Of a stretch of 30,476 nt of DNA, positions 11,201 through 25,970 are shown one piece after another (positions within the stretch are counted from its first letter, which is position 1; every line of letters starts with the position of its first letter). A program made the translations under genes and the position numbers. The DNA is from Conidiobolus incongruus B7586. Its lineage: Eukaryota > Entomophthoromycota > Entomophthoromycetes > Entomophthorales > Conidiobolaceae. The notes beneath the pieces are model-generated. The model had not been told where the DNA came from, did no database searches, and saw only the letters and a list, made by a program, of their open reading frames with translations. The stretch spans positions 1 to 30,476 of the forward strand of contig JNEM01014674.1 of assembly GCA_000697335.1 (NCBI GenBank). The letters are read 5' to 3'.

Positions 11201-12028
11201 GATCAAAATATAAAAATTAATAATAAAAATAAAAATATTGAATTTATTTTCTAATTAAATTGCAATATATTTGTGTAAAGTAAAAACCTGATTAATATAT
11301 ATCGTATTTCTAAATATGTAAATTGATCAAGACCTCGAATTGCTGAAACCTTACGACGTCTATTCAAACCTTCTCTAAAGAGCATTATTAGCATGAAGAG
11401 TGTGGTTTGTTACTTCATAGTTTATTCATAATATACTTGTAATATTCATTGTTAATCATTTAAAATTCTACAAGTTATCAATTTGATTGAGGAAATTTTC
11501 AGTCATACTATTAATTTTTTTCTAGAGATGATTTCATTGAGATAGTATTGATAAAAAAGGTTATATTGATAATTTATTATATTACAAGTAATTTAATTTA
11601 TAATCAATTCCATATAGTGAAAAAGTGATTACGTTTGATAAATGATCATTGTTTTATTTTATTGTTGATTTAAGTTGGACCCATCTATTTTATCCAAATA
11701 ATCAAAATGCTCAAATGATTCAACTTATTGTTAACTATAATTATATACTAGAGCGATAGGATGATGATGCTGTGTACTGTGATGTATCTACTTTATATAT
11801 TGATGAATGCAATATTTAACTACTCATCAATAATGCACAAGATAACCACTTCATTTATTGTTTAGTATTGATTAATCTTCATTTAACTAATTTACTCATC
11901 ATTAAGTTTTGCATTTGTTAATTATTGGAATTTAGACTAAAGTGGGCTTATCTGATTGGATGGAAAATTGAAGCATATGGAATTTAAGGATAAAATATTG
12001 AAGGTTGATTAGTAATAGATCCCTCACT
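8216..12028. other. long AT-rich intergenic region
   Basis: About 3.8 kb without a gene I can support. Most is very AT-rich, with simple A, T and TA runs. Two small islands have more GC and look weakly coding. The first, at about 10880-10935 (+), reads IKRGLNYKDNKKALYR before a stop. The second is a 44-codon ATG frame on the minus strand (11251-11385) whose first 20 residues (MLFREGLNRRRKVSAIRGLD) look protein-like but match nothing I can name. From about 11640 the composition rises, probably the promoter of the bZIP gene. Confidence 0.55.
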
Positions 12029-12037
12029 TATAAAAAA
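12029..12037 (+). promoter_or_regulatory. TATA-like box of the bZIP gene
   Basis: TATAAAAAA lies about 170 bp before the bZIP start codon. Transcription starting about 30 nt further on would give a leader of roughly 120-150 nt, close to or including the mini-uORF at 12065. Confidence 0.4.
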
Positions 12038-12064
12038 TTTCTCAATAAATAACTTGTGAATTCC

Positions 12065-12073
12065 ATGAACTGA
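12065..12073 (+). promoter_or_regulatory. candidate two-codon uORF (ATG AAC TGA)
   Basis: This is the only ATG between the TATA-like box and the main start codon at 12208. It encodes Met-Asn followed by a stop, 134 nt before the main start. Short uORFs control several fungal bZIP regulators, so it may matter if the mRNA starts upstream of 12065, which cannot be seen here. Confidence 0.3.
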
Positions 12074-12207
12074 ACCGATTGGAAGATTCAAAAGCAATTT
12101 AAACCCGGTGTATTCCATAAATTCAAATTGGTTTGTGCATTGATTTCTCATATATTAGGATTATTAATTTCTAGTCTCCCTTTCTTTAACTAATTGACTT
12201 TGTGACC

Positions 12208-12819
12208 ATGTATAATCCTTTTGAGTCCTTTGCCATGGACCCTTTCCTTTCCCAAATCAACTACAATCAAGATATTCCTTCCTTCGAAGAGGATTCATGG
12301 ACTCAGGCTAGATTCTTCGATATCCAAACTGAGCCTGGTTTTTCCGCTGCCAATACTAATCTCACAAACTTTGCTCAGCAAACGTTTGCCACCACTTCTA
12401 GTTCGGTCCCAAGTCTCGTGAGCACTCCCTTCCCCAGCACTCCTTCCTTTGCTCCCGAATCTCAATCTCAAAAGCTTCCTTCAGAATCTTCAACTAATTT
12501 CAAGAGCCCTCCTTCTGAATCCTCTCACACTGAAGAGAAGCCTGCCAAGACGCGTCGAGTTATTAAAATGGAAGAGCTCACCCCAGAACAAAAGGCTGAA
12601 CTTGAAGAGGATAAGCGCAAGCGCAATACTTTAGCTTCCGCTCGCTTCCGTCTTAAGAAGAAGGAAAGAGAGCAAACTTTAGAGAGAACCGCTAAAGAGA
12701 TGACGGAGAAGGCCGAAGCGCTTCAAGCCCGTGTCAACGAGCTCGAAAAACAAGTCAAATGGTTAACGGGTCTTCTCTTGCAAAAAGACCCCGAAACTAT
12801 CTCGCTTCCTCCCTCATAA
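12208..12819 (+). CDS. CYS-3/Zip1-type bZIP transcription factor
   Basis: Intronless, 203 aa. The C-terminal bZIP domain (about 130-195) has the basic region DKRKRNTLASARFRLKKKER, which carries the NxxASARFR signature seen in Neurospora CYS-3, Aspergillus MetR and fission yeast Zip1. A leucine-zipper coiled coil with ALQARVNELEKQVKWLTGLL follows. These factors activate sulfur uptake and assimilation genes when sulfur is scarce and are controlled by SCF ubiquitin ligases. The N-terminal 110 residues are low in complexity, rich in Ser, Pro, Thr and Phe with scattered acids, which suits an activation region. The frame opens two codons earlier at a GTG, but the first ATG (12208, context GACCATGT) is the natural start. 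The family call is firm; sulfur control is inferred from the basic-region match. Confidence 0.87.
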   Translation: MYNPFESFAMDPFLSQINYNQDIPSFEEDSWTQARFFDIQTEPGFSAANTNLTNFAQQTFATTSSSVPSLVSTPFPSTPSFAPESQSQKLPSESSTNFKSPPSESSHTEEKPAKTRRVIKMEELTPEQKAELEEDKRKRNTLASARFRLKKKEREQTLERTAKEMTEKAEALQARVNELEKQVKWLTGLLLQKDPETISLPPS

Positions 12820-14965
12820 TCATTTTTTTGTTCACTTTGCTGAGCCATTCTTTATCATTGCTGCTCTTTCGCATGTACCACATAATTTGATCCCTCTTTC
12901 ATACTAACAATTGATCCTTCCCCAGTTTGTTAAATGTAATTATTTTAAATTTTATTCTTTGGGCTAGAGAGTAAAGTTTAATATAATTGATTATGGTTAA
13001 TAATACATAATATAAATAAATGGTTAAACAGTGCTGTATGGTGCGCCTTTTTTATTTTATTAGGCCATGTTTTCTATTTGATATAGGGCATGGAAATTAC
13101 TGTTTTTTATTATTTATAAAATTGGTTTAGAAGACTTCATTCTACAACTAAATTTACTGCTAGTGCATATAATCTAACTTGTAAATATTTTTTTTGGCTA
13201 TTCTTCAGCTTCACATGCTCTAAAACTTTTGTTTTATTTATTGTTTAATAATTCATAGCACTAATTTCTCAATTTTTACTTGCACATTCCAATTTCAACC
13301 TCTGATTCATATTGACTTAATCAAAATTTCAAGTTTTTAAAAACCCATATTAGTCAGGTAAGTTAGTATATTATTTTCACTATTTAATCCTATTCTTTGT
13401 CATTTGTAATATTCTTACTCATATCTTATCATCCTAATTCATTGTGCTAGCAATTCCTTTTCTTTGTATTTGAGCCATTGTTGTTATTCAACAATATATT
13501 AAAGGCTTACTTTGATTGAGTTTGGTCAAAGTGATCAAATTCTTGAAACTGATTACTAATCATTACTTCGCTCTAGTATTTGATTGGTCTGATGGATTCC
13601 ATTTTATCGATTAATTTGAGACATTTACCACACCTGCCACCAATTCTATTCTCACCATAATATTCCGCAATTTCAATTTTTTAAAACACTCCATTTATTG
13701 TGAAGATCTCCCTATAAATGGGAGATTATTCAATCAATCATCAATTATCTTGGTACTGATCCTATTATTTCTATAATCAATTTATTGGGGGAAATTGCAA
13801 AATAACTAGCAACACCAAAGTCCATTTATCAAACTACTTAGGCAAATATTAAGAGAACTCAGTTGATTTTTATTAATCACACTCTCACATTCAGTGATTT
13901 GGATAATATTAACAGTTGGGACTTTACAATGTTATCAGCCTTCTCGGTTCTCCATTTTGTGATTAATTAATTCATTAATTTACTTTATCAAATTCCGAAT
14001 TTTCTCGCGAACTGCATATGATTAAATCATCTTTTAATTATATCCGATTAAGCTTTGATGGTAAGTTGAAGATTTGATATTTTACTATTTTCTGTTTTTT
14101 TTTAGTTTACCAATTTTTGTCAAATTAACTTTTTGTATATTTCATTTCAGAAAAATTCATTAAATAAATACATTAGATTTAATTATGAGAACATTAATGA
14201 GTTAGTCTCATAATTTAATCAATGTAATTATTTTAATATTTAATAAAAATTATTTTTAAAATATAATTCAATTTTATTCATTATTCAACAAATTAATCAT
14301 GGCCATTCAAAAGAGATACCATAATTTTTAATTCAAAGGAGTTCAATCAATATTATATTAAAATGTAGTTATTCTGATTATTTCCAATTATTGACTTCAA
14401 TATTAGAATTAGAATTATTTAGTATTTTAAAATCATTAGATTTAAATTAAACTGAATTCTTCTATTAGAATTTGATCAATTAATCAGTTCTTGTCAACTA
14501 ACAAAAATAATAACCAATCACATAAATTCAATTTAATCAAGTTATATGCTGTCAAAAAATCATATTAATTTTAATTTTTATTTAAAATTAAAAAAAAATA
14601 ACAACAGCAATAGTAAAGAATATGTTAACTCATTTTGAATTAAACAATGAGTTGCAAAATATTTATCATTATCTCAATAGAGATCAGGATGAATACTTTG
14701 CAGCTAAATTGTTTAAAAATCCATTAGTGATTATTTAATGCAATTTATTTTCAGAAGTATACAGCTACCAACTGAAATCAACCAAGATTACCAATATAGT
14801 ATACGATAATTGTTTAAACTAAAAACTCAATGTTGATAGCATTCGACAACAATTTTTAAAGGGATTAAAACCTCATTTATTAAACAATAAAAACTATGAT
14901 ATATATTAAAGTTAAATCAGAGCTGGACTGATTAATATGACAAACCCATTCTAATGATTATAAAT
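12820..14965. other. intergenic region between bZIP gene and SPT16
   Basis: Contains the 3' flanks of two convergent genes. Composition from 13000 to 14000 is less AT-rich than most gaps, but no frame stays open and I recognise no RNA gene. A strong hairpin sits at 13706-13726. A 38-codon ATG frame at 14622 (MLTHFELNNELQNIYHYLNR and on) has a faint likeness to the N-terminus of PCID2/Thp1-type PCI proteins. It ends in a stop, and what follows cannot be joined by an intron of normal size, so at most it is a relic. Confidence 0.5.
13706..13726. repeat. 7-bp stem, 7-nt loop hairpin
   Basis: ATCTCCC-TATAAAT-GGGAGAT is a perfect stem with three consecutive G-C pairs in AT-rich DNA, about 890 bp after the bZIP stop. 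The role is unknown; it could be a structured 3' element of a long transcript or a protein-binding site. Confidence 0.45.
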
Positions 14966-18753
<3,788 letters not shown>

Positions 18754-20297
18754 TTTAATTAACTAAATGAACAGGATTAAGAATGAATTTTAAATTTAGT
18801 TAAAATAATATTCTTAATTACATTTTAAAAATTATTTTATGACGCAAAATGACATTTCCCAAAAATTAAATCATGCTTATATTGACGAAATCATTAAAAA
18901 AAATTATGGGAATTATTTAAAGCATTACTAATCCAATATTATATGATTTTAAAATATTAGAATTAATAAATATCACTGATCATCATAAAGTTAATCAAAT
19001 ATTATTTATGAAGCGGAATAACGAGCTAATCGGTTATTATTTTAGTTAATAGATTTATGCAAGTATCATTATATCTTACATTCTTTATATCATAAATGAA
19101 ATTATAATTCAAAATCCAAAGTTAAATATCATTTGATTAAGCAAAATCATTGATTAGATAAACTTGTAATAATATTAACACAAGTTATTAATCTCAATAT
19201 ATAATGTTGATTTTATATTCCTGCGGAAATAAAATAACTTCAATCCATTGAATAAAAAATGTATTATTAGGAATAGTGTTAGTTTTTTATAATAGCGTTT
19301 ATCTAAAAAATCTTAATATATTTGAAATTTTGAAAGTGATTTTACTCACTTTACCATATAATGAAGTAATCCCAATTAGAATAAACACAATAATATGTTT
19401 TACTAGATATTATACAACAATTTATTTTTTATATTCTTAAAATCCTTAATTAACTATTATCTAACAACGTAAGCTCAGTTATATTTTCAATAGGACATCA
19501 AATGTAACTTCACATAATTTTACATTTAGTGAAAATAAAGCATATAAATCAACATTTATTATACTGAGTATACTTAATCTAACCTTTTTTTAAATTATTA
19601 ATGAAAAATTTCAAATGTTTAATTTTTTAATTTTTAATAATTTAATATAGCATACTTAACATAATTGATGCAATTAAAAGAATTGTTATACTATGGCTGC
19701 TTTAAAACATTGTCTAAGTTCATTATGTTGCTTGTAATATTAGTTTGATTATTTCGATTTCATTAGTGATCAAATGCCAAATAATGATAATATAGTTTAA
19801 CTCGAAAATTTTTTATATAAATTAATTGAATGTAATTTTTAATAATTCATCAATATGATACAACCATTATGTGGATTTTCAAGGATATACCATAAAAGTC
19901 TGAATAATTGTGAAATCGAAATACTAGTTTTTAATATTAAGTATAGTATATTTATTATATTATATTTCAATTGTGTTATAAATAATGAATAATTGAAATT
20001 TCTAATTATTTTATTAGTATTATTCATATAAATTTAGATCCATATTGTAAAATTAAATTTTTTGCATAAATCTCATTGATGTATTTTGATTACTATTTGA
20101 AACTAACCGAAAAAGAATAATAAAATTTATATAGTTTTATTTAATGAGCATAGTTATTCTTACACACTCTGTCTAACAAATATTAAATTTAAAGTCGATA
20201 GATTAGATAGCATGATTTAAACTCAAAATATTCTCGCTATATTCATAGGATTTAGGGATATTAGTCTTATAATTATATGTTTAATTAAGCTGGTAAA
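18754..20297. other. intergenic region upstream of SPT16
   Basis: AT-rich, with no open frame I can support. The first 150 bp should hold the SPT16 promoter; strings such as TGACGCAA (about 18839-18846) and TTTCCCAAA (about 18855) stand out from the background but are not proof of a site. The rest contains only A/T runs. Confidence 0.5.
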
Positions 20298-20900
20298 CTA
20301 CTTTTTATTTACACAAGCTTCAGAAACCATACTCAAAAGGTCATTGATTTCTGATTCAAAGGTATTCAATTTATTATCAAAAGCTGCTTTCTCTAATCTA
20401 AAGAAAATTATTTTCAAATTTCAATCAAAATGTAAAAGCATCTGATACCTGATTTCCTCAATATCAATTTCATCTATGTTTTTATATTGGTTATCGCTAG
20501 TTGGAAAATTGTTTTCATTTTCATTATTTGATTCAGAATCTATAGTTTCACTTTTAATAATCTTTCTAAAATATTCATGTAATCCTACCTTTAGTTTTTA
20601 ATTGCTTAACTGAAATTTCTACTGCTTTTAATTCGTCAAGCATTTTGTCAATTTCGTGTTCTAGATTTAATAAAATTAATATGGGCTACAAATACGAGTA
20701 GATATATATATATACCTATATATTCATTTTTATTATAATTTTTCAAGTTATTCAAATAGCAAAGTTTTAACTCTAATATTTTTAATTTGTAATTGTACAA
20801 ATTTCTAAATAATAATTTAAGCTTTGATTGATAAAATTTCATGTTATATTTACTGATATTGATCTTGGTTAAATTTTTTAATTCGATTATAGGTATTCAT
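20298..20900 (-). CDS. small coiled-coil protein of unknown function
   Basis: I reconstruct five exons: 20854-20900, 20716-20804, 20589-20660, 20449-20539 and 20298-20397. They are joined by four GT..AG introns of 49, 55, 49 and 51 nt with consistent phases, giving 132 aa. The start at 20900 is preferred to the ATG at 20842, because the latter lies inside a normal 49-nt intron and splicing joins the upstream ATG exon in frame. Residues about 5-70 are rich in Lys, Leu, Ile and Glu with heptad-like spacing (EIDKMLDELKAVEISVKQLK). A polar, Asn/Glu-rich linker follows, then a second helix (LEKAAFDNKLNTFESEINDL). There is no signal peptide or membrane segment. I do not recognise a family; size and shape suit a structural subunit of a larger complex. 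The fact that four tight introns all keep the frame argues for a real gene. Confidence 0.6.
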
Positions 20901-21537
20901 TATGCAAGTATTGTAAAAAAGTAAGAATTTATTGAAACAAATTAAAATTTTATACAAGTTGTGCATTTATTACATGTAGTTTACTAAAGATAATCAATCG
21001 TTCAATAAGATAAAACAATAGCATTTATCCAATGCAATTATAGTATAAATAGTATAACGACCTATGATATTATATTCCAAAAATCAAAATGCTTTTATTA
21101 ATGAATTAATATTATTTGTATTTAAGAAGATAATAATAAATTTGATAATTTAATTAATTTAACTAGAGATTACTGTTTGGTTTGAACGACATATCAAATA
21201 TCAAAAATAACATATGAAATAGTATTAAATTGCATCAAAGTATATTAATATAGGACGAACTTCAAATTATTATTTTAGTAGCTATATTATATAATAGTTA
21301 ATAGCTTGCCTACTTCATAATATTAATTATATGAGATAAATATATTTAATATTCGCTATGGAATCAAAATATTCACAATCCAAATTAAATCATGTTACCA
21401 GAGCGTCTTTGTTGTAGATATATATATATATATATATTATATAAAACAATTGATAAATTAGGTTTTAAAATAAATATTATTTATAAAGGATTTGATCAGA
21501 AATAAAATATATTTCTAACCTTTAGACAATTAAATTT
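20901..21537. other. AT-rich intergenic region
   Basis: Lies between two minus-strand genes and holds the promoter of the coiled-coil gene and the 3' flank of the transporter. A (TA)n run sits at about 21418-21436. Nothing else is recognisable. Confidence 0.55.
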
Positions 21538-22827
21538 TTAAAGTTGATTTTGCACTCTGAAATCTTGAATAAGTGCTTTGACTGAATCTATCGTACCAAA
21601 GATGAAACATACTACACCTAAAACACAGCTTAAAAACATTAAAATATAAGTGATAATACTTCTTCCCTTGAAACCAAACATTTTCAAATGGCAAACAACT
21701 GGAATTACAAATGTTAAAACACTCATAGAGATAGCACCCACAAGCGACATAAAATCTCCGAAAAAAGGTAAATACATAGCAACAACGGTAATTAATACGC
21801 CAAAAAATGCTCTACTACCTACTCGCAAAATTAAGGCCATGAAGGGGCTAAAATTCTCCTCATTAATACCCAAACCAGCTTCAAAATCTAGAGCAAATGA
21901 GCACATAAATAGAGGGCATGCAAGGATTACATGTAAAGTGATAATGATATATGCAGAAATTTTTGCATTACTATCAGGAACACTGGCTAATATAGGAGAT
22001 TCAACAGTATTTCCATAAACAGCATATCCAACAACGGCAATAAAGGTATATAGCAAAGCTACAGTTGACATTCCCAAGATAAGAGCTTTGTTGAATTGCT
22101 GGGGGTGCTTCATACTGTGTTCCAAATGAGGAAATACGACATTTGCACCATATGCGAAAGCCAAAGTAGTTAAAGAGATAGGAAATGCTTCCCAATTCAC
22201 GACATTATGGGTAATTTCTTTTTCAGCAAGGTTGGGAATATCCATTAATGCTAATATACAAGCTATCAAAACCACGAGAATTGAAGCGAGAGCACCAAAT
22301 AGCCCTAAAAGAGTAGCCTCTTTCAAGGTTTTAATAACAACAACGGGGATAGTTACAACAGCACCACTGATTATCATCCAGTATTTTACATTCATTATAA
22401 AGCCCCAGTATTTGGCAAGATATTGAACATTTGTTCCAATGAAAATGATATATAGTATGCAAGTACCCAAAATTACAAGAGCTGAAAATGTTTCTACCAC
22501 AATTTTGCCCGCTTTGCCAAATGCTTCTTGTCCTAAATCGCCATAAGTTTCTAAACGAACATCAGGTCTGGGGTAATGACATTCAACTTGTAACTTTCCA
22601 CAGAAAATGGCAAAAAATGCAGCGAGAGGGATTAATATAACTGCAATCCAACCACCCTGTTTCAAAGCAACTGGTAAACCCAACATACCAGTTCCTGCTA
22701 ACAGACAGAATAAATTGAAATAAGCCGCCCATACAGATTTTCCCTCAGCTCTTGAAACTTGGTTTAATCTGGGTAGTGATACCGAAGTTGCAGACGCGGC
22801 TGCCTTTTCATTTGAGAACAGACCCAT
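21538..22827 (-). CDS. amino-acid transporter, AAAP family (AVT/SLC36-like)
   Basis: Intronless, 429 aa. Belongs to the amino acid/auxin permease (Aa_trans) family, which moves neutral and other amino acids with protons across the vacuolar or plasma membrane. After a short polar N-terminus (about 30 residues), the first membrane helix has the family motif LLAGTGMLGLPVALKQGGW. About ten more hydrophobic helices follow (near 60-75, 110-135, 150-165, 172-195, 215-230, 250-275, 290-310, 335-360, 365-385, 395-415), which matches the usual eleven. The stretch AFAYGANVVFPHLEHSMKHP (about 222-241) is the typical helix 6-7 region. The short N-terminus argues against the long-tailed yeast Avt1/Avt3/Avt4 forms, so I give no specific symbol. 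The ATG at 22825-22827 is the first in frame. The gene is complete. Substrate and membrane cannot be read from sequence. Confidence 0.9.
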   Translation of the reverse strand: MGLFSNEKAAASATSVSLPRLNQVSRAEGKSVWAAYFNLFCLLAGTGMLGLPVALKQGGWIAVILIPLAAFFAIFCGKLQVECHYPRPDVRLETYGDLGQEAFGKAGKIVVETFSALVILGTCILYIIFIGTNVQYLAKYWGFIMNVKYWMIISGAVVTIPVVVIKTLKEATLLGLFGALASILVVLIACILALMDIPNLAEKEITHNVVNWEAFPISLTTLAFAYGANVVFPHLEHSMKHPQQFNKALILGMSTVALLYTFIAVVGYAVYGNTVESPILASVPDSNAKISAYIIITLHVILACPLFMCSFALDFEAGLGINEENFSPFMALILRVGSRAFFGVLITVVAMYLPFFGDFMSLVGAISMSVLTFVIPVVCHLKMFGFKGRSIITYILMFLSCVLGVVCFIFGTIDSVKALIQDFRVQNQL

Positions 22828-23161
22828 CGAATATATCTCCTATTATTTTAAGATCAGAATTGATTGAGTTGGTTATATGCAAGAATAAGATTCAGATTAA
22901 CAAATACTGAAAAGAGTAGTTAATATAAAGGATAACCAATGTATGAATGCTTAATTTAAGTGTTTTTTGATAATTCAATCTTTTAATTTATATCATATCC
23001 AAGTTATCACAAAAACCAATATAATTTGTGGGTTACAATTGAATTTTTCTTGTTAAAATAATTTCGTCAATCCATCTAAAATTGATTCGGCTATTGTGTT
23101 TTATATTACATTGAAAAATTCAAAATAGTTAAAAATCGCCTAACGGATGATGTAAGTACTA

Positions 23162-23176
23162 GAATCCTACGGATTC
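23162..23176. repeat. 15-bp inverted repeat upstream of the transporter
   Basis: GAATCC-TAC-GGATTC is perfect and sits about 335 bp before the transporter start, inside a small GC-richer island. It could be a dimeric binding site; there is no direct proof. Confidence 0.45.
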
Positions 23177-24887
23177 CTGTCATTTGTTTCATGTGGTATA
23201 CCAATATATATTTCATCATAGCATCATCGGTCACATTTTAGGCTACATCAGCTAGTAGGGTCCTAGTTCAATTACTTTCAAGTTTCAAACTTTGTTCAAG
23301 AATTAGATTAAATAATTAAACGGATAATAATTGTTATCCAATCAAATTAGTGGATAACAAATAAAGCCTATTAAAAACTTGTAATGGAGAATAGAGTTGT
23401 AGTTTAAGAAATTTGAAATAAAATTGGGCTTTGAAGCGGCAATTATTGGCTGTTAGAGTATCTGATGAGAAAATTTCTAATTGCAATCTGAAAAAACATA
23501 CTGATTTAGAGATAATGTAAATCTAAATATATTTTGACAACAAGCAATGTGAAAATATGAACTAATTAATGCTTTAAATTTCAGATTTTGAAATGAAAAA
23601 TTTTTTCAAATTCATCCTCAAAATTAGACAAAATAGCTAATAGCTAATAACTATAATTTAAAAATATATTTCTGGATTTTAAGTGAATTTAAATACAGTA
23701 ATTAATAGCAGATCACACAATTTTCCTTATATTACCGAATTAAAATCTTGAAAATTTAATTTACAACAAATAATTCCAATTTATCCATATTTTTGTGATA
23801 GTATTGTGTAAATTGAAAGTAATTTTAACAATGGATACAATTATTTATTTTTGATAAAAACGTTCAATTTTTTATTCTATTCAACCTTCTATCTTTAGTA
23901 CTACAATTCATGGTCCTTTCAATGTTATTTTTTTCTATCTATTCGGAGAGTAAATTTGGATGTTTTTAAAGATATCGAATTTATAACTTGTTAAATACTG
24001 ATCAAAAGTAATTAATTATCGTATTTCATCCATTCCAGATCTTATTAGAGCTATATATAGCAATAGAAATTCAAGTTACAATTTTAAACAGATCAATATT
24101 CAAATAATATCAAATTGAACTAAAAATATATCTAATAATTAATAAAATAGAATTGGAATATTTTATTGAGAATAGGTGAATTCTGTTATTCGATATCTAT
24201 CCATTTTTATTATCAAATTATAAGTATTCTAATTATTATATTTTCAAATTATTTGAAAATATCCTAATCTAAGATATGCCATTTATGGATATCTTTCATC
24301 CATTTTGACAACTTAATTTTAATTTAAATTCCCAAATTCTTGAGAAAACTATCCACATTTATAATGACCGAAACAAAGCCCATTAATCTTTTCAATCAAT
24401 TCAATCTATATAGTTAATCCGATTAATTAATTTTAATTAATATTTTGTCCATCGATTTACTCCTTTTCCATTTTCTTGGTGCCTTGGTCCTACCAGCCAA
24501 TTTAAATATGCAGTTAATATTATAATACATATCAATAACACATAATTTTAAAAAATCATCTTGAAAATATTGAATGTGTTAATCACAAAAAGATAAAATA
24601 AAACCTTCATTTTAATTATTCCATTAGGACAATAAATTTTATTGATTAATATAATTATATATTAAATCTATTTAAATTTAACTAAAAATCAAGTGTTTTA
24701 ACTGTCTTTATATTATTAAATAAAACTGAAATAAAATTTAAAATTATCAACAAAGAAATATTATATATTAATTCAATTGATAATTAAACTCATTACAAAT
24801 CTAATATTTAATTAGTTTGTGTAACTTGAATAAAGCAATAATAATACTCCATGGTGTAGTTTAAATATAGAAAAAGAGTTAATATAA

Positions 24888-24917
<30 letters not shown>
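24888..24917. repeat. (AAT)n microsatellite
   Basis: About ten uninterrupted AAT units. Low complexity only. Confidence 0.9.
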
Positions 24918-24918
<1 letters not shown>

Positions 24919-25745
24919 TTATTGTATTCAAAAGATAAATGACATTTTTAATACTGAGAGGCAATAAAGAATAGAAATCAATATTAAAACAAAAGATGAC
25001 CTATAGGAATAGCAATAAATTTCAAAGAAATAAAAGTGATTAATAATCGGGAAATAATAGCGAAATATAAGATAATAATAAAATCATATTTATCTCCATA
25101 TTTAATCGATTTATAACAAAACTTGATAAACTCAATTTTCGGTCTTAATTAATATGAAAATATTGTATATACCATAATATTATATAAAAAATTGTGATTT
25201 AGTTTTGTTAATTTCTTTCATTATAATAAATATTATAAATGATCCATATTTAATATATTTTAAATAATATTTTATTAATGAATATAAAGAATATTAACTA
25301 AATTTTATATTGATTATTATTAAAATATATTAACACTTTACAAATGATAACAAAATTGATATATATATTAAAAACTATAATACAAATAAATTTATAATAT
25401 TTATTCAAAATTTAATATATGATAATTAATTAAGTGAAAATAAAACAAGGTATTAATTATTGTTATATTATATTAATAATAATAATATTACTTTTAACAT
25501 TGAAAAAATAATTTATTTTTAAACAAAATCTTAAATATATTTATTATTCAAAATAGTGAACAAATATAGAATATTAAAACTTAAAAATTATATTATCAAT
25601 CTTTAATCATATATCTAGCAAATAAGCTTATTAATATATCATATGTTTTTTTAACCAAATATATATTATTTATATTGATAAAATATTTCTTCTATTGTCT
25701 AGTTTATATATTCAATAAATTGAACTTATTATTTTATAATACACT

Positions 25746-25953
25746 AACCTGTAAAAATGAGTCATAAAATCAAAAACACCTATATTTTTACTAATAACTT
25801 AATTAATATTTAATAAAATAAACCTAAATTAAATAATTAAAATCTATTATATTTATTAGTTATATATATCATTAAATGATGATATTTAGCTATTAATTGG
25901 TTAAAATATAAACCTTTAAATTTTACCTAAGGTGAGTTATAAATTTACAGGTT
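25746..25953. repeat. inverted repeat arms flanking about 190 bp
   Basis: AACCTGTAAA (25746-25755) is repeated in perfect inverted form as TTTACAGGTT (25944-25953). The similarity continues weakly inward (ATGAGTCA against ATAACTCA). Because both arms face each other within about 200 bp at the 3' end of the transposase relic, they may be subterminal repeats of the Tc1 element or the ends of a small MITE. Confidence 0.5.
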
Positions 25954-25970
25954 TTTGGTGATAAAAAAAA

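Larger units (their letters stand above)
22828..25741. other. AT-rich intergenic region upstream of the transporter
   Basis: The transporter promoter should lie in the first few hundred bases: a TATA-like TTTATATTAA (minus strand, about 22921-22930) is near a CCAAT-like site at about 22935. A less AT-rich island at 23140-23275 contains an inverted repeat listed separately and two near-mirrored GATGATG/CATCATC strings. The remaining 2.4 kb is low-complexity A/T sequence with a trinucleotide repeat and no gene. Confidence 0.5.

Noticed and set aside
14622-14738. ATG frame with a faint PCID2/Thp1-like N-terminus
   Set aside because: Only about 38 codons before a stop. The next AG acceptor would need an intron of about 28 nt, well below the 46-72 nt seen here, and the following sequence does not continue the family.
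20540-20588. Frameshift or programmed +1 shift in the coiled-coil gene
   Set aside because: A 49-nt GT..AG intron with the acceptor at 20540 keeps the frame, so no shift is needed.
20648-20842. Minus-strand 64-codon frame starting at 20842 as a separate gene
   Set aside because: Its first 13 codons lie in a normal intron and its tail reads into the next intron; the five-exon model from 20900 explains the region better.
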